Positions 29,815 to 40,204 of a stretch of 64,000 nt of DNA are shown here, in pieces; position 1 is the first letter of the stretch, and every line of letters begins with the position of its first letter. Source of the stretch: an uncultured Lachnospiraceae bacterium (GTDB lineage: Bacteria > Bacillota > Clostridia > Lachnospirales > Lachnospiraceae). The notes under the pieces were generated by a model. It had not been told where the DNA came from and made no database searches. It worked only from the letters and a program-made list of their open reading frames with translations. A program made the translations under genes and the position numbers. The stretch is taken from assembly GCA_947591245.1 (NCBI GenBank), contig CANQCY010000006.1, positions 1 to 64,000 on the forward strand, written 5' to 3'.

Positions 29815-29841
29815 TGTATCGGACGATTTGAAGAATAATTA
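29815..29841 (-). promoter_or_regulatory. SigD/sigma-28-like promoter for the flgM-flgN-flgK operon
   Basis: minus strand TAAT-N15-CCGATACA, same spacing as the flagellin promoter. Confidence 0.65.
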
Positions 29842-29862
29842 ACATTAAAAACAAAAAATGTA

Positions 29863-32127
29863 TCACGGCAGCTCCAAAGACGCTCTCTGCCCTTTTGCTG
29901 CCCTCTTGCGATTTCTGACCCGTTTTGCATTGAATTGTTTCCCATTATAAAGAAACGTTTCATCGTTTTGGCCTACTACGGTTGAAAAAGCAAGCGCATC
30001 TCCTTTCTCCAGCGAAATCCCCTTTACGCCCCGGCTCGTTTTTTTCAATTCGCTGACCTCGCCGAGCGGAAATCCGAGAGAAAGACCTTTTTTCGTCAAA
30101 AGAATGACCTTTCCTGTTCCCGAAAGCACATTGGAAGCGGTCAGGGCTGTAACTCCGCACACCTTGTCGCCGTTTTCGAGTTTGGTCGCCGCAATCTGGC
30201 TCCGGTTCGTGTCAAATTCCGCGCCCGACACAAGCTTAATATACCCGCTTTCCGTTGTAAATAACAGCATGGATTCAAACAAATCCTCAAAGGCGATATA
30301 GAGCAACGCCTCTTCATCACCCGACATCTTGCAAAGGGTATGCACAAGCGAGCCCTTGTCCTTAAGTTTGCACTTCGGCAGCTTGTCCGCCTTGATCTGG
30401 TGCATATTTCCCTCATTTGTAAACAGACAGATTTTGTCCGTATTTTTCATTTTCAAAACACGCGGATATTCCTGCTTCGCCTCTTCAGAAGCTCTGGAAA
30501 AAACGCTCTCATCCACGGCTTTCATATATCCGAAACGGTCGATGCACACATAAATATCCTCGATCTTTACCTCTTCCACATATGCTTTTGCCGCAACGTC
30601 CGCAAGCTCTGTTCTGCGCTCCCTTCCGAATTTCTTTTTATATTCGCGCAGCCTTGCCTTGATCACTTTATACAATTCCTTCACATTGGAAAGCACTTTC
30701 TCGTATTGGGCAATGTTCTTCAGAAGCTCATCGTTTTCCTCATGAAGCTTCAATATTTCCAATCCGATCAACCGGCTGAGGGGCATCGCCAGTATCGCAT
30801 CAGCCTGAGCCTCTGTAAACAGCAAGGTCTTCGCCTGTTTTTCAGACGCCTTGCTCTTAAAACGAATGCCATCGGACATCCCTTCCGTCAGACACGCTTT
30901 CGCCTGTTTTACAGATGAGCTTCCGCGGAGAATTTCAATAATCAGGTCTATTGCGTCTGTCGCTTTCACAAGCCCTTCTACAATTTCAAGACGTTTTTTT
31001 GCCTTTGCCAGCAAAAACCGGTACTCTTTCGTGTATAAATCCTCCTGAAAGAGTACAAATTCCCCGATCATGGATTTTAAATCGAATAATTTCGGCTGTC
31101 CGCCCGATATAGCCAGCAGATTGACGCCGTACGTATCTTCCATCTGCGTTTTTTTATAAAGGCCGTTTAACAGGTTTTCAATATCTCTTCCCTTTTTCAC
31201 CTCGATAACGATACGGATTCCCTCTTTCGAAGACTCATCCCGCACATCATAGATTTCCTCAAACACTCTGTCTTTTACAAGCGCGCACAGAGTTTCTACC
31301 AGCTTTATCTTATTGCCCGACACGGTATATGGAATTTCCGTAATTATAATATTTGTCCTGCCATTCTCCCCCTTTTCCAGTTTCGTCCTGGCGCGAAGCC
31401 GGATCCTCCCCTCCCCCGTCTCATAAATCGCCGGCAGCTCCGATACGTTTGTAATCGTGCCGCCGGTCGGAAAGTCCGGCCCCGGCACATAATCCATCAA
31501 TTTCTGCAAGGAAATGCCCGGACGATCCATGTAGGCAATGACTGCATCGATCACTTCCGCCGGATTGTGCGGAGGAATGTTCGTTGCCATGCCGACGGCG
31601 ATCCCCGTCGTTCCGTTTATAAGAAGATTCGGCATCATTGCCGGCAGCACAAAAGGTTCCTTTTCGCTTTCGTCGAAATTCGGCCCAAATTCCACAAGGC
31701 CTTTTTCCAAGCTTTCCAGCATTGTCATCGCCGCCTCGGAAAGCCTTGCCTCCGTATATCTCATCGCCGCCGCCCCGTCGCCGTCAATGGAGCCGAAATT
31801 GCCATGTCCGTCTACAAGCGGCGCGTTCAGAGAATATTCCTCGGTCATATGTACGAGCGCATCATAAATCGAGCTGTCGCCGTGCGGATGGTATTTACCC
31901 ATCGTATCGCCGACAATACGCGCGCTTTTGCGGTGCGGTTTGTCCGGAGCTAGCCCCAGTTCTTTCATAGCATATAAAATCCGCCGCTGTACCGGCTTCA
32001 ACCCGTCCCTTATATCCGGTACGGCGCGGGCGACAATGACGCTTACGGCATAATCGCGGTACGAATTTTTCATTTCCTCGGAAAAATCCAGTTGAATGAC
32101 ATTTTCATTTTCTTTTTGCTGGCTCAT
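29863..32127 (-). CDS. parC: Type IIA topoisomerase subunit A (ParC/GyrA family; ParC favoured)
   Basis: [34 protein letters not shown]...[11 protein letters not shown]; no clear canonical GyrA box. Confidence 0.88.
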   Translation of the reverse strand: MSQQKENENVIQLDFSEEMKNSYRDYAVSVIVARAVPDIRDGLKPVQRRILYAMKELGLAPDKPHRKSARIVGDTMGKYHPHGDSSIYDALVHMTEEYSLNAPLVDGHGNFGSIDGDGAAAMRYTEARLSEAAMTMLESLEKGLVEFGPNFDESEKEPFVLPAMMPNLLINGTTGIAVGMATNIPPHNPAEVIDAVIAYMDRPGISLQKLMDYVPGPDFPTGGTITNVSELPAIYETGEGRIRLRARTKLEKGENGRTNIIITEIPYTVSGNKIKLVETLCALVKDRVFEEIYDVRDESSKEGIRIVIEVKKGRDIENLLNGLYKKTQMEDTYGVNLLAISGGQPKLFDLKSMIGEFVLFQEDLYTKEYRFLLAKAKKRLEIVEGLVKATDAIDLIIEILRGSSSVKQAKACLTEGMSDGIRFKSKASEKQAKTLLFTEAQADAILAMPLSRLIGLEILKLHEENDELLKNIAQYEKVLSNVKELYKVIKARLREYKKKFGRERRTELADVAAKAYVEEVKIEDIYVCIDRFGYMKAVDESVFSRASEEAKQEYPRVLKMKNTDKICLFTNEGNMHQIKADKLPKCKLKDKGSLVHTLCKMSGDEEALLYIAFEDLFESMLLFTTESGYIKLVSGAEFDTNRSQIAATKLENGDKVCGVTALTASNVLSGTGKVILLTKKGLSLGFPLGEVSELKKTSRGVKGISLEKGDALAFSTVVGQNDETFLYNGKQFNAKRVRNRKRAAKGQRASLELP

Positions 32128-32169
32128 CCTGTTCCTCCATTTAATCCATTGCTTTTGGCGCTGATATCA

Positions 32170-34098
32170 TCATATATCTATGTTGGCATACTTTGCTTCT
32201 TCCATAATAAACTGACGCCGCGGCGGCACGCTGCTGCCCATAAGGATATCCGTCACCTCATCTGCCTCAACAGTATCGCTGATCGAAACCTGCGCAAGGA
32301 TCCGGTTGTCCGGATCGAGCGTCGTTTCCCAAAGCTGAACGTCATCCATCTCCCCAAGTCCTTTATACCGCTGCAGACCCTGAATCTTCTTTCCTGTCTT
32401 GCGAAATTTTTCCAACTCGAAATCATTGAAGAGATACTGGCTTTTCTTTACCTTTTTCTTCTTCTCCACATCCTCATAATCTACTTTGTAAAGCGGCGGC
32501 AGCCCCCGGTAAACCTTGCCCTGATAGATCAGCTCCGGCATAAATCGGTAAAAGAAGGTGAGCAGCAGCGTGCTTATATGGGAGCCGTCGACATCGGCGT
32601 CGGTCAGAATAATAATTTTATCGTACCTCAATTTTTTAATATCAAAGTCGTCGCCGATTCCGCAGCCGAATGATGCAATCATGGATTTGATTTCATTATT
32701 TAGCAAAACTTTTTCAAGCGGCGCTTTTTCAACATTGAGAATTTTGCCTCGAAGGGGAAGCACTGCCTGCGTGCGCCGGTTCCTCGCCGTTTTCACCGTT
32801 CCTCCGGCAGAATCTCCCTCGACAATATAGATCTCGCATTCCTCCGGCTTTTTAGAAGAGCAGGCGGCCAGCTTGCTCTTCGTATCCACGTTCATCAGTT
32901 CTTTCAACACTGAGCGGCGCGCCTTATCGCTCGCCGTTCTTGCGCGGTAAGACTTGCGGACATTTTCCAGTATCGTCTTTAACACTTCGACATTTTTGTC
33001 AAAATAACGCTGCACCTCCTGGCTGAATACATCGTCTACCGCTGTTTTCGCATCGGTATTGCCCAGTTTGTTTTTTGTCTGGCTCTCAAACTGCGGATCC
33101 GGATGCTTAATCGAAACGATCGCCACAAGACCGTTCCGGATATCCTTACCGTCAAAGTTTTCCTCATTATTTTTTAAGATATTCAACTCCCTGGCGTACT
33201 GGTTCATCACACGCGTAAGCGCCATTTTAAAACCGGTCACGAGCGTACCGCCGTCGGTGACATTGATCCGGTTGCAATAGGAATTGATCTGCTCGGTAAA
33301 CTCATCGACATATTGAAACGCCACCTCTACCTCGATCTCCCCGCTGCTTCCTTCTATGTAAATCACATCGTCATGCAGCGGCGTTGCGTCACGGTTGATG
33401 TATTTGATATAGCTCTGAATTCCATACTCCTCCTGAAACGCGAGTGACTCGCCCGCACGCTCATCCGTGAAAACAATTTTCAGATTTTTGTTGAGATATG
33501 CGATTTCTTTCAGCTTTTTCTTGATCGTCTCCGGTTTAAATTCAACCGTCTCAAAAATAGCATCATCCGGATAAAACGTAACCTTCGTTCCCGTATCGCT
33601 TTTCGCGCACTTTCCCACCTCGGGAAGCAGGCCCTTTTCAAGCTTGATTTGGGGTTTGCCCCCGTCCGCATATTCGTCCCGGTAAATCTTTCCGTCTTTC
33701 TTGATCTCAACCGTCATTTTTTTTGACAGGGCATTTACGACCGATGCGCCTACCCCATGCAGCCCGCCGGACACTTTATAAACGGCGTTATTAAATTTCC
33801 CGCCCGCGTGCAATATCGTATATACTACCCTGACCGTGGGAATTTTTTTCGTCGGGTGAATATCCACCGGCACGCCGCGCCCATTATCCTCAATAGTCAC
33901 GCCGCCGTCTTTTCTCAACGTAATATGTATTTCGGAACAAAATCCGGCAAGGTGCTCATCGATTCCATTATCCAAAATTTCCCATATAAGATGGTGCAGC
34001 CCCCTCGTTCCCGTGCTTCCAATATACATGCCGGGACGCTTGCGAACCGCCTCCAGCCCCTCCAATACTACGATCTGGCTTCCGTCATATTTATCCAT
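32170..34098 (-). CDS. parE: Type IIA topoisomerase subunit B (ParE/GyrB family)
   Basis: GLEAVRKRPGMYIGSTGTRGLHHLIWEILDNGIDE...EGDSAGG...LPLRGKILNVEKA...TDADVDGSHI. Confidence 0.9.
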   Translation of the reverse strand: MDKYDGSQIVVLEGLEAVRKRPGMYIGSTGTRGLHHLIWEILDNGIDEHLAGFCSEIHITLRKDGGVTIEDNGRGVPVDIHPTKKIPTVRVVYTILHAGGKFNNAVYKVSGGLHGVGASVVNALSKKMTVEIKKDGKIYRDEYADGGKPQIKLEKGLLPEVGKCAKSDTGTKVTFYPDDAIFETVEFKPETIKKKLKEIAYLNKNLKIVFTDERAGESLAFQEEYGIQSYIKYINRDATPLHDDVIYIEGSSGEIEVEVAFQYVDEFTEQINSYCNRINVTDGGTLVTGFKMALTRVMNQYARELNILKNNEENFDGKDIRNGLVAIVSIKHPDPQFESQTKNKLGNTDAKTAVDDVFSQEVQRYFDKNVEVLKTILENVRKSYRARTASDKARRSVLKELMNVDTKSKLAACSSKKPEECEIYIVEGDSAGGTVKTARNRRTQAVLPLRGKILNVEKAPLEKVLLNNEIKSMIASFGCGIGDDFDIKKLRYDKIIILTDADVDGSHISTLLLTFFYRFMPELIYQGKVYRGLPPLYKVDYEDVEKKKKVKKSQYLFNDFELEKFRKTGKKIQGLQRYKGLGEMDDVQLWETTLDPDNRILAQVSISDTVEADEVTDILMGSSVPPRRQFIMEEAKYANIDI

Positions 34099-34140
34099 TG
34101 AACTGTCCTCTCCTGCTTTTTATCCCACACCTAAATTAAA

Positions 34141-34169
34141 ATTATAATCGAACAGGAGTTTTTTTTCAA
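34141..34169 (-). promoter_or_regulatory. Putative SigA promoter of the parE-parC operon
   Basis: minus strand TTGAAA-N17-TATAAT. Confidence 0.65.
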
Positions 34170-34184
34170 GCCTGATTTTCTCCC

Positions 34185-34213
34185 TTGCATAAATGCGCAT
34201 TTTCTGGTACATT
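34185..34213 (+). promoter_or_regulatory. Putative SigA promoter of the lysA-like gene
   Basis: TTGCAT-N17-TACATT. Confidence 0.45.
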
Positions 34214-34263
34214 ATTAGTCGAGTGTTTTAAAATCAAATACATAGCGACAAGGAGGAACCAAA

Positions 34264-35529
34264 ATGAAACGTACAATCGTAAACCTTGAACAGGTAAAAG
34301 AAATAGAGAAGACATATCCCACGCCATTCCATATCTACGATGAAAAGGCGATACGGGAAAATGCCCGCAAACTGAAAGAAGCTTTTTCATGGAACAGCGG
34401 ATACCGCGAATATTTCGCCGTTAAAGCTACGCCGAATCCGTTTATTCTGAAAATACTGCAGGAGGAGGGCTGCGGCGTAGACTGCTCGTCCATGACCGAG
34501 CTTATGCTTTCCGAAGCTCTCGGTTTCAAAAACAGCGACATTATGTTTTCTTCCAACGTGACTCCAATGGAGGAGTACAAAAAGGCAGACGAGCTCGGAG
34601 CCTATATCAATCTCGACGATTATACGCACATTGATTTTCTCGCCAACGGAACGGGCATTCCGGAAACCATTTGCTGCCGTTACAATCCGGGCGGCGTCTT
34701 TGAACTCGGTACCGACATTATGGACAACCCTGGAGATGCAAAATATGGTTTTACAAAAGAACAGCTCATCGACGGCTACCGGAAACTGATGGGGCTCGGA
34801 GCCAAACATTTCGGACTTCACGCCTTCATCGCAAGCAATACCGTATCCAATGAATACTATCCGACGCTTGCCGGCATTTTATTTGAACTCGCCGTGGAAT
34901 TGAAAGAAAAAACCGGCGCCGATATCCGCTTCATCAATTTGTCGGGCGGAATCGGAATCCCCTACACAACAGACAAAGAGCCGAACGATATTCGGGCGAT
35001 CGGCGAAGGCGTCCGCAAAAAATACGAGGAAATCCTCATTCCCGCCGGTCTCGGAGACGTGGCAATTTTTACCGAGCTAGGCCGTTTCATGCTGGGACCG
35101 TACGGACAGCTCGTGACAAAATGCATTCACCAGAAGCACATTTACAAAGAATACGTCGGCGTCAATACATGCGCCTGCGACCTCATGCGCCCGGCTATGT
35201 ACGGAGCGTACCACCATATCACCGTCCTCGGAAAAGAGCAGGAGGCGTGCGACCACAAATATGACGTCACCGGCTCGCTCTGCGAAAACAATGATAAATT
35301 TGCCATTGACCGCATGCTCCCGAAAATTGACGTCGGAGATTATCTGGTCATCCATGATACGGGCGCGCACGGCTATTCCATGGGCTATAATTACAACGGA
35401 AAACTAAAATCACCGGAACTTCTTCTGAAAGAAGACGGAAGCGTTCAGCTCATCCGCCGCGGCGAAACGCCGAAGGATTATTTTGCCACTTTCGATTTCT
35501 GCGATATTTTAAAAGATATGAAGTATTAA
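34264..35529 (+). CDS. lysA: Diaminopimelate decarboxylase (fold-III PLP decarboxylase)
   Basis: YPTPFHIYDEKAIRENARKL...YFAVKATPNPFILKILQEEGCGVDCSSMTEL. Confidence 0.85.
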   Translation: MKRTIVNLEQVKEIEKTYPTPFHIYDEKAIRENARKLKEAFSWNSGYREYFAVKATPNPFILKILQEEGCGVDCSSMTELMLSEALGFKNSDIMFSSNVTPMEEYKKADELGAYINLDDYTHIDFLANGTGIPETICCRYNPGGVFELGTDIMDNPGDAKYGFTKEQLIDGYRKLMGLGAKHFGLHAFIASNTVSNEYYPTLAGILFELAVELKEKTGADIRFINLSGGIGIPYTTDKEPNDIRAIGEGVRKKYEEILIPAGLGDVAIFTELGRFMLGPYGQLVTKCIHQKHIYKEYVGVNTCACDLMRPAMYGAYHHITVLGKEQEACDHKYDVTGSLCENNDKFAIDRMLPKIDVGDYLVIHDTGAHGYSMGYNYNGKLKSPELLLKEDGSVQLIRRGETPKDYFATFDFCDILKDMKY

Positions 35530-35577
35530 GACGCCCTCCTCCAGAAACTATTTTAAATTTGCCCTGATTCGCCCGCA

Positions 35578-36720
35578 TCACAACAATTTCCGCACCTTTT
35601 CCGCTTCCCCATCCTCGCACATTTTCCCGCTGTATCTCGCTTTTTCATATATGCCGACCGCCTCCCTCTCGCCTTCTGAAAGCCGTCCGCTCTGCTCCGC
35701 GCCATACGTTTCGGCTAGTTCAAACGGCGTCAGGCTGGCATCCACGTCGCCTCCCGCTTTCTTACGAATATAATGATAAAAACATCTGCGGATTTTGCCA
35801 TTGTTGTCAGATGGAAATTTTTCTCTCTCCTTATAAAGCGGACGAAGCGGAATATATTCATCCGTTCCTTCCTCAAATATATCCTCTTTTTGCGCAGAAT
35901 CCGGGAGCTGCAGCGACTGCAGCGATAAAATGCGCCGGAAAATAAAAAATATAATAAGAAAGACCCCCAGAAGCGCCAAAAGAACTACAAGCGCCCAGAC
36001 CGCTTTTTGCAAGATGAAAAGAAACATCTCCCATGCCGGATCCCTTTCCTCTTTTTCCATTTTCTCACGCAGACGCTCCCGCACACGGTCCACCGCTTCC
36101 GGCGTATCTGTTTTTTTCTGTTCCGCTTTGGGGATTTCTCTTCTTTCCGGCGCCCTCTCTGTTTGTACGGGCAAAAGCATGCTTAAAACAGCGCATATGA
36201 CAGCCAGCGCGGCAGCAAAAACAACAGCCTTCTTTTTCAGCGCTGCCGCAGTATTCTTCTCAAATCTGCGGATCGTCTCTTCACTCACACAGGGATTCTC
36301 GTACATCGTCAAATATTTTTCATAGTAATACCCGGCATAGAGATACACGGCGAAAATAGAAAACAGGCCGCAGCCGATTAAAACCGTGCCGAGAATATCA
36401 ATCCACACGATATAACCGCCATCTGCCGCCTGCACAGGAAACAACGCAGCGGCGACCAGCGCCACTGCGCCAAACATCCCATGGCGCCGTTCATCCCCTC
36501 TCATTTCCCTTTTCTTCCTCCCATAACTTATCCGAGAGCAGATGAACAGATACAAAACAGCGATCGCAATAATATAAAAAAGAAGCCCTGATACGCTCCC
36601 CCGCGTCAGTATAATATACAATAGCGGCACGAAAATCAATGCCAGATATTTATAAATAAATACGATATTGTGATATATCTTTCTTTGTACCATACCTACC
36701 CTTTCCAGCGATATATGCAT
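35578..36720 (-). CDS. DUF4129-type membrane protein
   Basis: multiple TM helices; C-term IRRCFYHYIRKKAGGDVDASLTPFELAE...YEKARYSG. Confidence 0.7.
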   Translation of the reverse strand: MHISLERVGMVQRKIYHNIVFIYKYLALIFVPLLYIILTRGSVSGLLFYIIAIAVLYLFICSRISYGRKKREMRGDERRHGMFGAVALVAAALFPVQAADGGYIVWIDILGTVLIGCGLFSIFAVYLYAGYYYEKYLTMYENPCVSEETIRRFEKNTAAALKKKAVVFAAALAVICAVLSMLLPVQTERAPERREIPKAEQKKTDTPEAVDRVRERLREKMEKEERDPAWEMFLFILQKAVWALVVLLALLGVFLIIFFIFRRILSLQSLQLPDSAQKEDIFEEGTDEYIPLRPLYKEREKFPSDNNGKIRRCFYHYIRKKAGGDVDASLTPFELAETYGAEQSGRLSEGEREAVGIYEKARYSGKMCEDGEAEKVRKLL

Positions 36721-37835
36721 TGTTCCAGACCCGGCAAAAGATCCCCCGTATCATCCTCTCCGCCAAACACCGTAGCTACCCATGTGACGGAAATTCCTTT
36801 GCGGCGGAACGATACAAGTTTCTCCTGTATTTCAGGTTTGCCCGATGATGAGATGAAAAATACGCGCTGGCTGTATGATACTGTTTCCAACGCTCTCTGC
36901 AAGAGTGCGGCTCCAGTTTTTCCCAGGGAGCGGTAATCCATCACCGCCAGTCTCCTTTTCACATCCGCCATATGCTCCCTGCCGGCGCCGGAGACGCCCG
37001 CGATTTCTCTGTCTTCCCCCGTCCCCATATCTCCGTTTGAAAGCAGTTCCGTCACCATGCCCCGTTTATCAAGATAAAATATAAGCGAATACGCAATGCG
37101 GATATTTTCTTCCATCGCATCTTGATTTACAAAATTTCCCGGCGATTCCAGATTCAGTACGATCAGCGCCGGTTCCCCTGACGTATATGCGCTTGTGCGA
37201 ATCTGCCAACGCCCCGTCTTCGCAGACGCCTTCCAATTGATGCGGTTCATCGAATCTCCGGGCATATATTCCCGGACTCCGGCATATTCAAAGGGATTCT
37301 CAAAAAGCGGCACATGTGAAGCCATTTCACCATAACCTTTTTCAAAAATGGGCAGAATCTTTTCGACGCCGACGAATCGCGGGTAAACAATGAGCCGCTC
37401 ATGCAGCTCCTTCTTTTCCACAAACCGATGATGCAGAAAATAATCATGTCCCAGCAGCTCCGCCGTATCAATCGTATACTGTCCCCGCCTCGCACAGCGG
37501 AACGCCAGTTTTCTCCGCACCTTCTCATATCCCCGTACGCTGATGACGTCATTGCGGTAATAATAATCTGAAACGGCGCCGCCCTGCAAATCCTCAAACA
37601 CGAGATGGCGCGACGTGCGGAATTTCACGCAGACTGCCGGAAGAATCCGCTTTTTATTGTTTGTTATCACTTCATACAGATACAGCGTGTCGCCCTCGCC
37701 TGCCTGTTCCTCTGAAAATGCCACATCAAGCTCAAAATCCTTTGCCCAGTCGCGCTCATAGAAAACAGACATAAGCTTAATCACAACCAATGCGGAGATC
37801 AGGGCGGCTTCCACTATTATCACAATTCCCATCAT
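36696..37835 (-). CDS. DUF58 domain-containing protein
   Basis: FEYAGVREYMPGDSMNRINWKASAKTGRWQIRTSAYTSGEPALIVLNLE. Confidence 0.9.
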   Translation of the reverse strand: MMGIVIIVEAALISALVVIKLMSVFYERDWAKDFELDVAFSEEQAGEGDTLYLYEVITNNKKRILPAVCVKFRTSRHLVFEDLQGGAVSDYYYRNDVISVRGYEKVRRKLAFRCARRGQYTIDTAELLGHDYFLHHRFVEKKELHERLIVYPRFVGVEKILPIFEKGYGEMASHVPLFENPFEYAGVREYMPGDSMNRINWKASAKTGRWQIRTSAYTSGEPALIVLNLESPGNFVNQDAMEENIRIAYSLIFYLDKRGMVTELLSNGDMGTGEDREIAGVSGAGREHMADVKRRLAVMDYRSLGKTGAALLQRALETVSYSQRVFFISSSGKPEIQEKLVSFRRKGISVTWVATVFGGEDDTGDLLPGLEQCIYRWKG

Positions 37836-38791
37836 TTTTTAAACGCTTCCTCCGTCGGCGCTTCTACTGCCATAAGCGTTTCCTGCATATAATCTGCCGC
37901 CGTTTTACGTGACATATAAGGATCCGCCAGTATCATACGGTGCGGAAGCACGACCGGCGCCAATTTCTTCACATGCTCCGGCGTAACAAATTCCATTCCC
38001 AGGACAGCGGCATATGCCCTCGCCATTCTCACAAGTGCGATTGCGCCCCTTGGACTGACGCCGATTGCAATATTTTTATTGTCGCGGGTCTTTTTTACGA
38101 TCCTCAGCACATACTGCAAAATCTCTTTCTGGACATGAACCGCATCGCACGCAGCACGCATTTTCAAAAAATCTTTCCTCGTACAAACCGGCTCCAGATC
38201 CTCCAGCATATCTCCCTCCTGTACGAACCGTTCCAGCAGCGACAGCTCTTCCGACTCCTCCGGATAACCCATTGGCATTTTTACCATAAAGCGATCCAGT
38301 TGCGCTTCCGGAAGCGGAAATGTTCCGCTCGCCTCGATCGGATTCTGGGTGGCAATCACAAAAAACGGTTCGCCGACCGGCATCGTCACGCCATCCACCG
38401 TAGCCTGCTGTTCCTCCATGCATTCAAGCAAGCTGGACTGCGTTCGCGGCGTAGCGCGGTTGATCTCATCCGCCAGCACGATATTGCTAAAAATTCCACC
38501 CGGACGAAATTCAAATTCCGTCGTTTTCTGATTAAAATAATGGACGCCCGTAACATCCGAGGGAAGCAGGTCCGGCGTGAACTGAATTCGCTTAAATGTC
38601 ATGCCGAACGAGGCGGCAAGGCTTTTTGCAAGCGCCGTCTTGCCGGTTCCCGGCACATCCTCTAGCAATAGATGGCCGCCCGCAAGAAAGGCCGCTAACA
38701 CATGGGTGATCACATCCCGCTTCCCCACAATTACTTTTTCCATATTGTCGCAAATACGCTGCGACAACTGCCTGACTTCACTAATTTCCAT
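37832..38791 (-). CDS. MoxR family AAA+ ATPase
   Basis: GGHLLLEDVPGTGKTALAKSLA...IVLADEINRATPRTQSSLLECMEEQQATVDG...ATQNPIEASGTFPLPEAQLDRF. Confidence 0.95.
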   Translation of the reverse strand: MEISEVRQLSQRICDNMEKVIVGKRDVITHVLAAFLAGGHLLLEDVPGTGKTALAKSLAASFGMTFKRIQFTPDLLPSDVTGVHYFNQKTTEFEFRPGGIFSNIVLADEINRATPRTQSSLLECMEEQQATVDGVTMPVGEPFFVIATQNPIEASGTFPLPEAQLDRFMVKMPMGYPEESEELSLLERFVQEGDMLEDLEPVCTRKDFLKMRAACDAVHVQKEILQYVLRIVKKTRDNKNIAIGVSPRGAIALVRMARAYAAVLGMEFVTPEHVKKLAPVVLPHRMILADPYMSRKTAADYMQETLMAVEAPTEEAFKK

Positions 38792-38804
38792 ATGTTTCTC
38801 CCAC

Positions 38805-40184
38805 TTAGATTTGAGTGAAAATACGTTTTGCAAAATGATACAGCCCGTCTCTCCACGTATCCCATCCATGGTCTCCGCCTTGTCTCATGAAGAACATAAT
38901 TTTTGTCCCATTCTCAATCAGCTTCTGCGCATATTCAACGGGCACGTCATGGACAACGCTGTCAACATTCGCCGTGCAGATCATAACAAAGTTTTTTCCG
39001 TTGTACAGATCCGGCAGCTTAAATTCTTCCGGCTTGAAAAGTCCTTCAGGCTCCGTATCATAAGGCAATACGCCGACCGCCGGGCTGAACGCGCCGACAT
39101 ATCCGAACATCTCCGGCTCGCTGATGCCGATGTAGAGCGCCGTCCGCCCGCCCATGGAAAGTCCGGCGATCGCTGTGGATTCCCTTCCCTCGGCAATTGA
39201 AAAATTCGCCTTTATATATGGCATGAGATCGTTCAGCAAATCATTTTTAAAATTATTGAATGCCTGGAAATGCGGAACACTGAGGGAATCAGAAGGTCCT
39301 CCCGCATCATTTTCGCGCGCGCGCGCATTCGGCATCACGACGATCATTTCCCGCGCCTCGCCATTGTCAATAAGATTTCCGATGATCTGTGCGGGATTTC
39401 CGTTATTTTTCCATTCATTATGGTCGCCGTCCAGCCCGTGAAGCAGATACATGACAGGATACCGTACATCCTCATTGTAATCCGGCGGAAGAAGTACGTT
39501 CGCCTTTCTGTCCGTGCCCGTTGTCGTCGATGGGTAAGTAATCTCTCTCATTTCCCCATATGTGACGCCGTCAAGTGTCGCATAATAACGCGCTGGCGTA
39601 TCCGGCTCTTTCGTGCTCTCCGGATCAATCTCTTCATCCGGCCAGAGATTCAGAATATCTTCCGGCGTTTCCGTCTGGGACGGCATTTCTGTCTGAATTG
39701 GCGTTTCCGTCTGGGTGGGCATTGTCGCCTGGGGCTGCAATGTCGTCTGAGGAGGCAGCGCCGTCTGAGACGGCATTTGCGTTCCCGCATTCGCAGCCTT
39801 TCCCGCCTGCTCCGGGTTTTTATTGGTTTTAGCCACCTTGACCGTCACGTTTCCAAGAGTCTTTGACTTTTTCTTCTTTTTCAATTTATACTCGTCCTTT
39901 ACAACAATTTTCGTTTTTCCCGCCTTCACTCCGGTGACGACGCCTTTCGCTGACACTTTCGCAATCTTTTTGTTCTTACTTGCGAACGTATACGTATGTT
40001 TTTTCTGTTTGCCCAGAATCTGAATCTTCTTTGTACTGCCGGCCGCCACAGAAATCACCTTCGCTTTAAGCCGCGCTTTCTTCGCCGCGTTCCCCGTGCC
40101 CGGCATGCCGGATAATGCTGTCACCGCAGCCAGTGCGCCCACCATCGCAAGCGCGCATGTTTTTTTCATTTTTTGCGTAATCAT
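38805..40184 (-). CDS. Secreted esterase (feruloyl-esterase/esterase D-like) with N-terminal Ig-like (Big2) domain and Thr/Gln/Pro linker
   Basis: signal peptide; KKIAKVSAKGVVTGVKAGKTKIVV; YPVMYLLHGLDGDHNEW...AGLSMGGRTAL...GGDHGWDTW. Confidence 0.85.
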   Translation of the reverse strand: MITQKMKKTCALAMVGALAAVTALSGMPGTGNAAKKARLKAKVISVAAGSTKKIQILGKQKKHTYTFASKNKKIAKVSAKGVVTGVKAGKTKIVVKDEYKLKKKKKSKTLGNVTVKVAKTNKNPEQAGKAANAGTQMPSQTALPPQTTLQPQATMPTQTETPIQTEMPSQTETPEDILNLWPDEEIDPESTKEPDTPARYYATLDGVTYGEMREITYPSTTTGTDRKANVLLPPDYNEDVRYPVMYLLHGLDGDHNEWKNNGNPAQIIGNLIDNGEAREMIVVMPNARARENDAGGPSDSLSVPHFQAFNNFKNDLLNDLMPYIKANFSIAEGRESTAIAGLSMGGRTALYIGISEPEMFGYVGAFSPAVGVLPYDTEPEGLFKPEEFKLPDLYNGKNFVMICTANVDSVVHDVPVEYAQKLIENGTKIMFFMRQGGDHGWDTWRDGLYHFAKRIFTQI

Positions 40185-40204
40185 CTATATTCCTCCTATT
40201 CTTC

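Noticed and set aside
29863-34098. Naming the topoisomerase pair gyrA/gyrB
   Set aside because: No clear GyrA-box (QRRGGKG-like) and not next to dnaA/recF in this window, so parC/parE preferred; not certain without phylogeny.
37940-38665. 241-aa plus-strand ORF opposite moxR
   Set aside because: Fully antisense to a strongly supported MoxR ATPase; low-plausibility composition.
39314-39324. CGCGCGCGCGC alternating tract (potential Z-DNA)
   Set aside because: Lies in the esterase coding sequence and simply encodes ARAR; too short to claim function.
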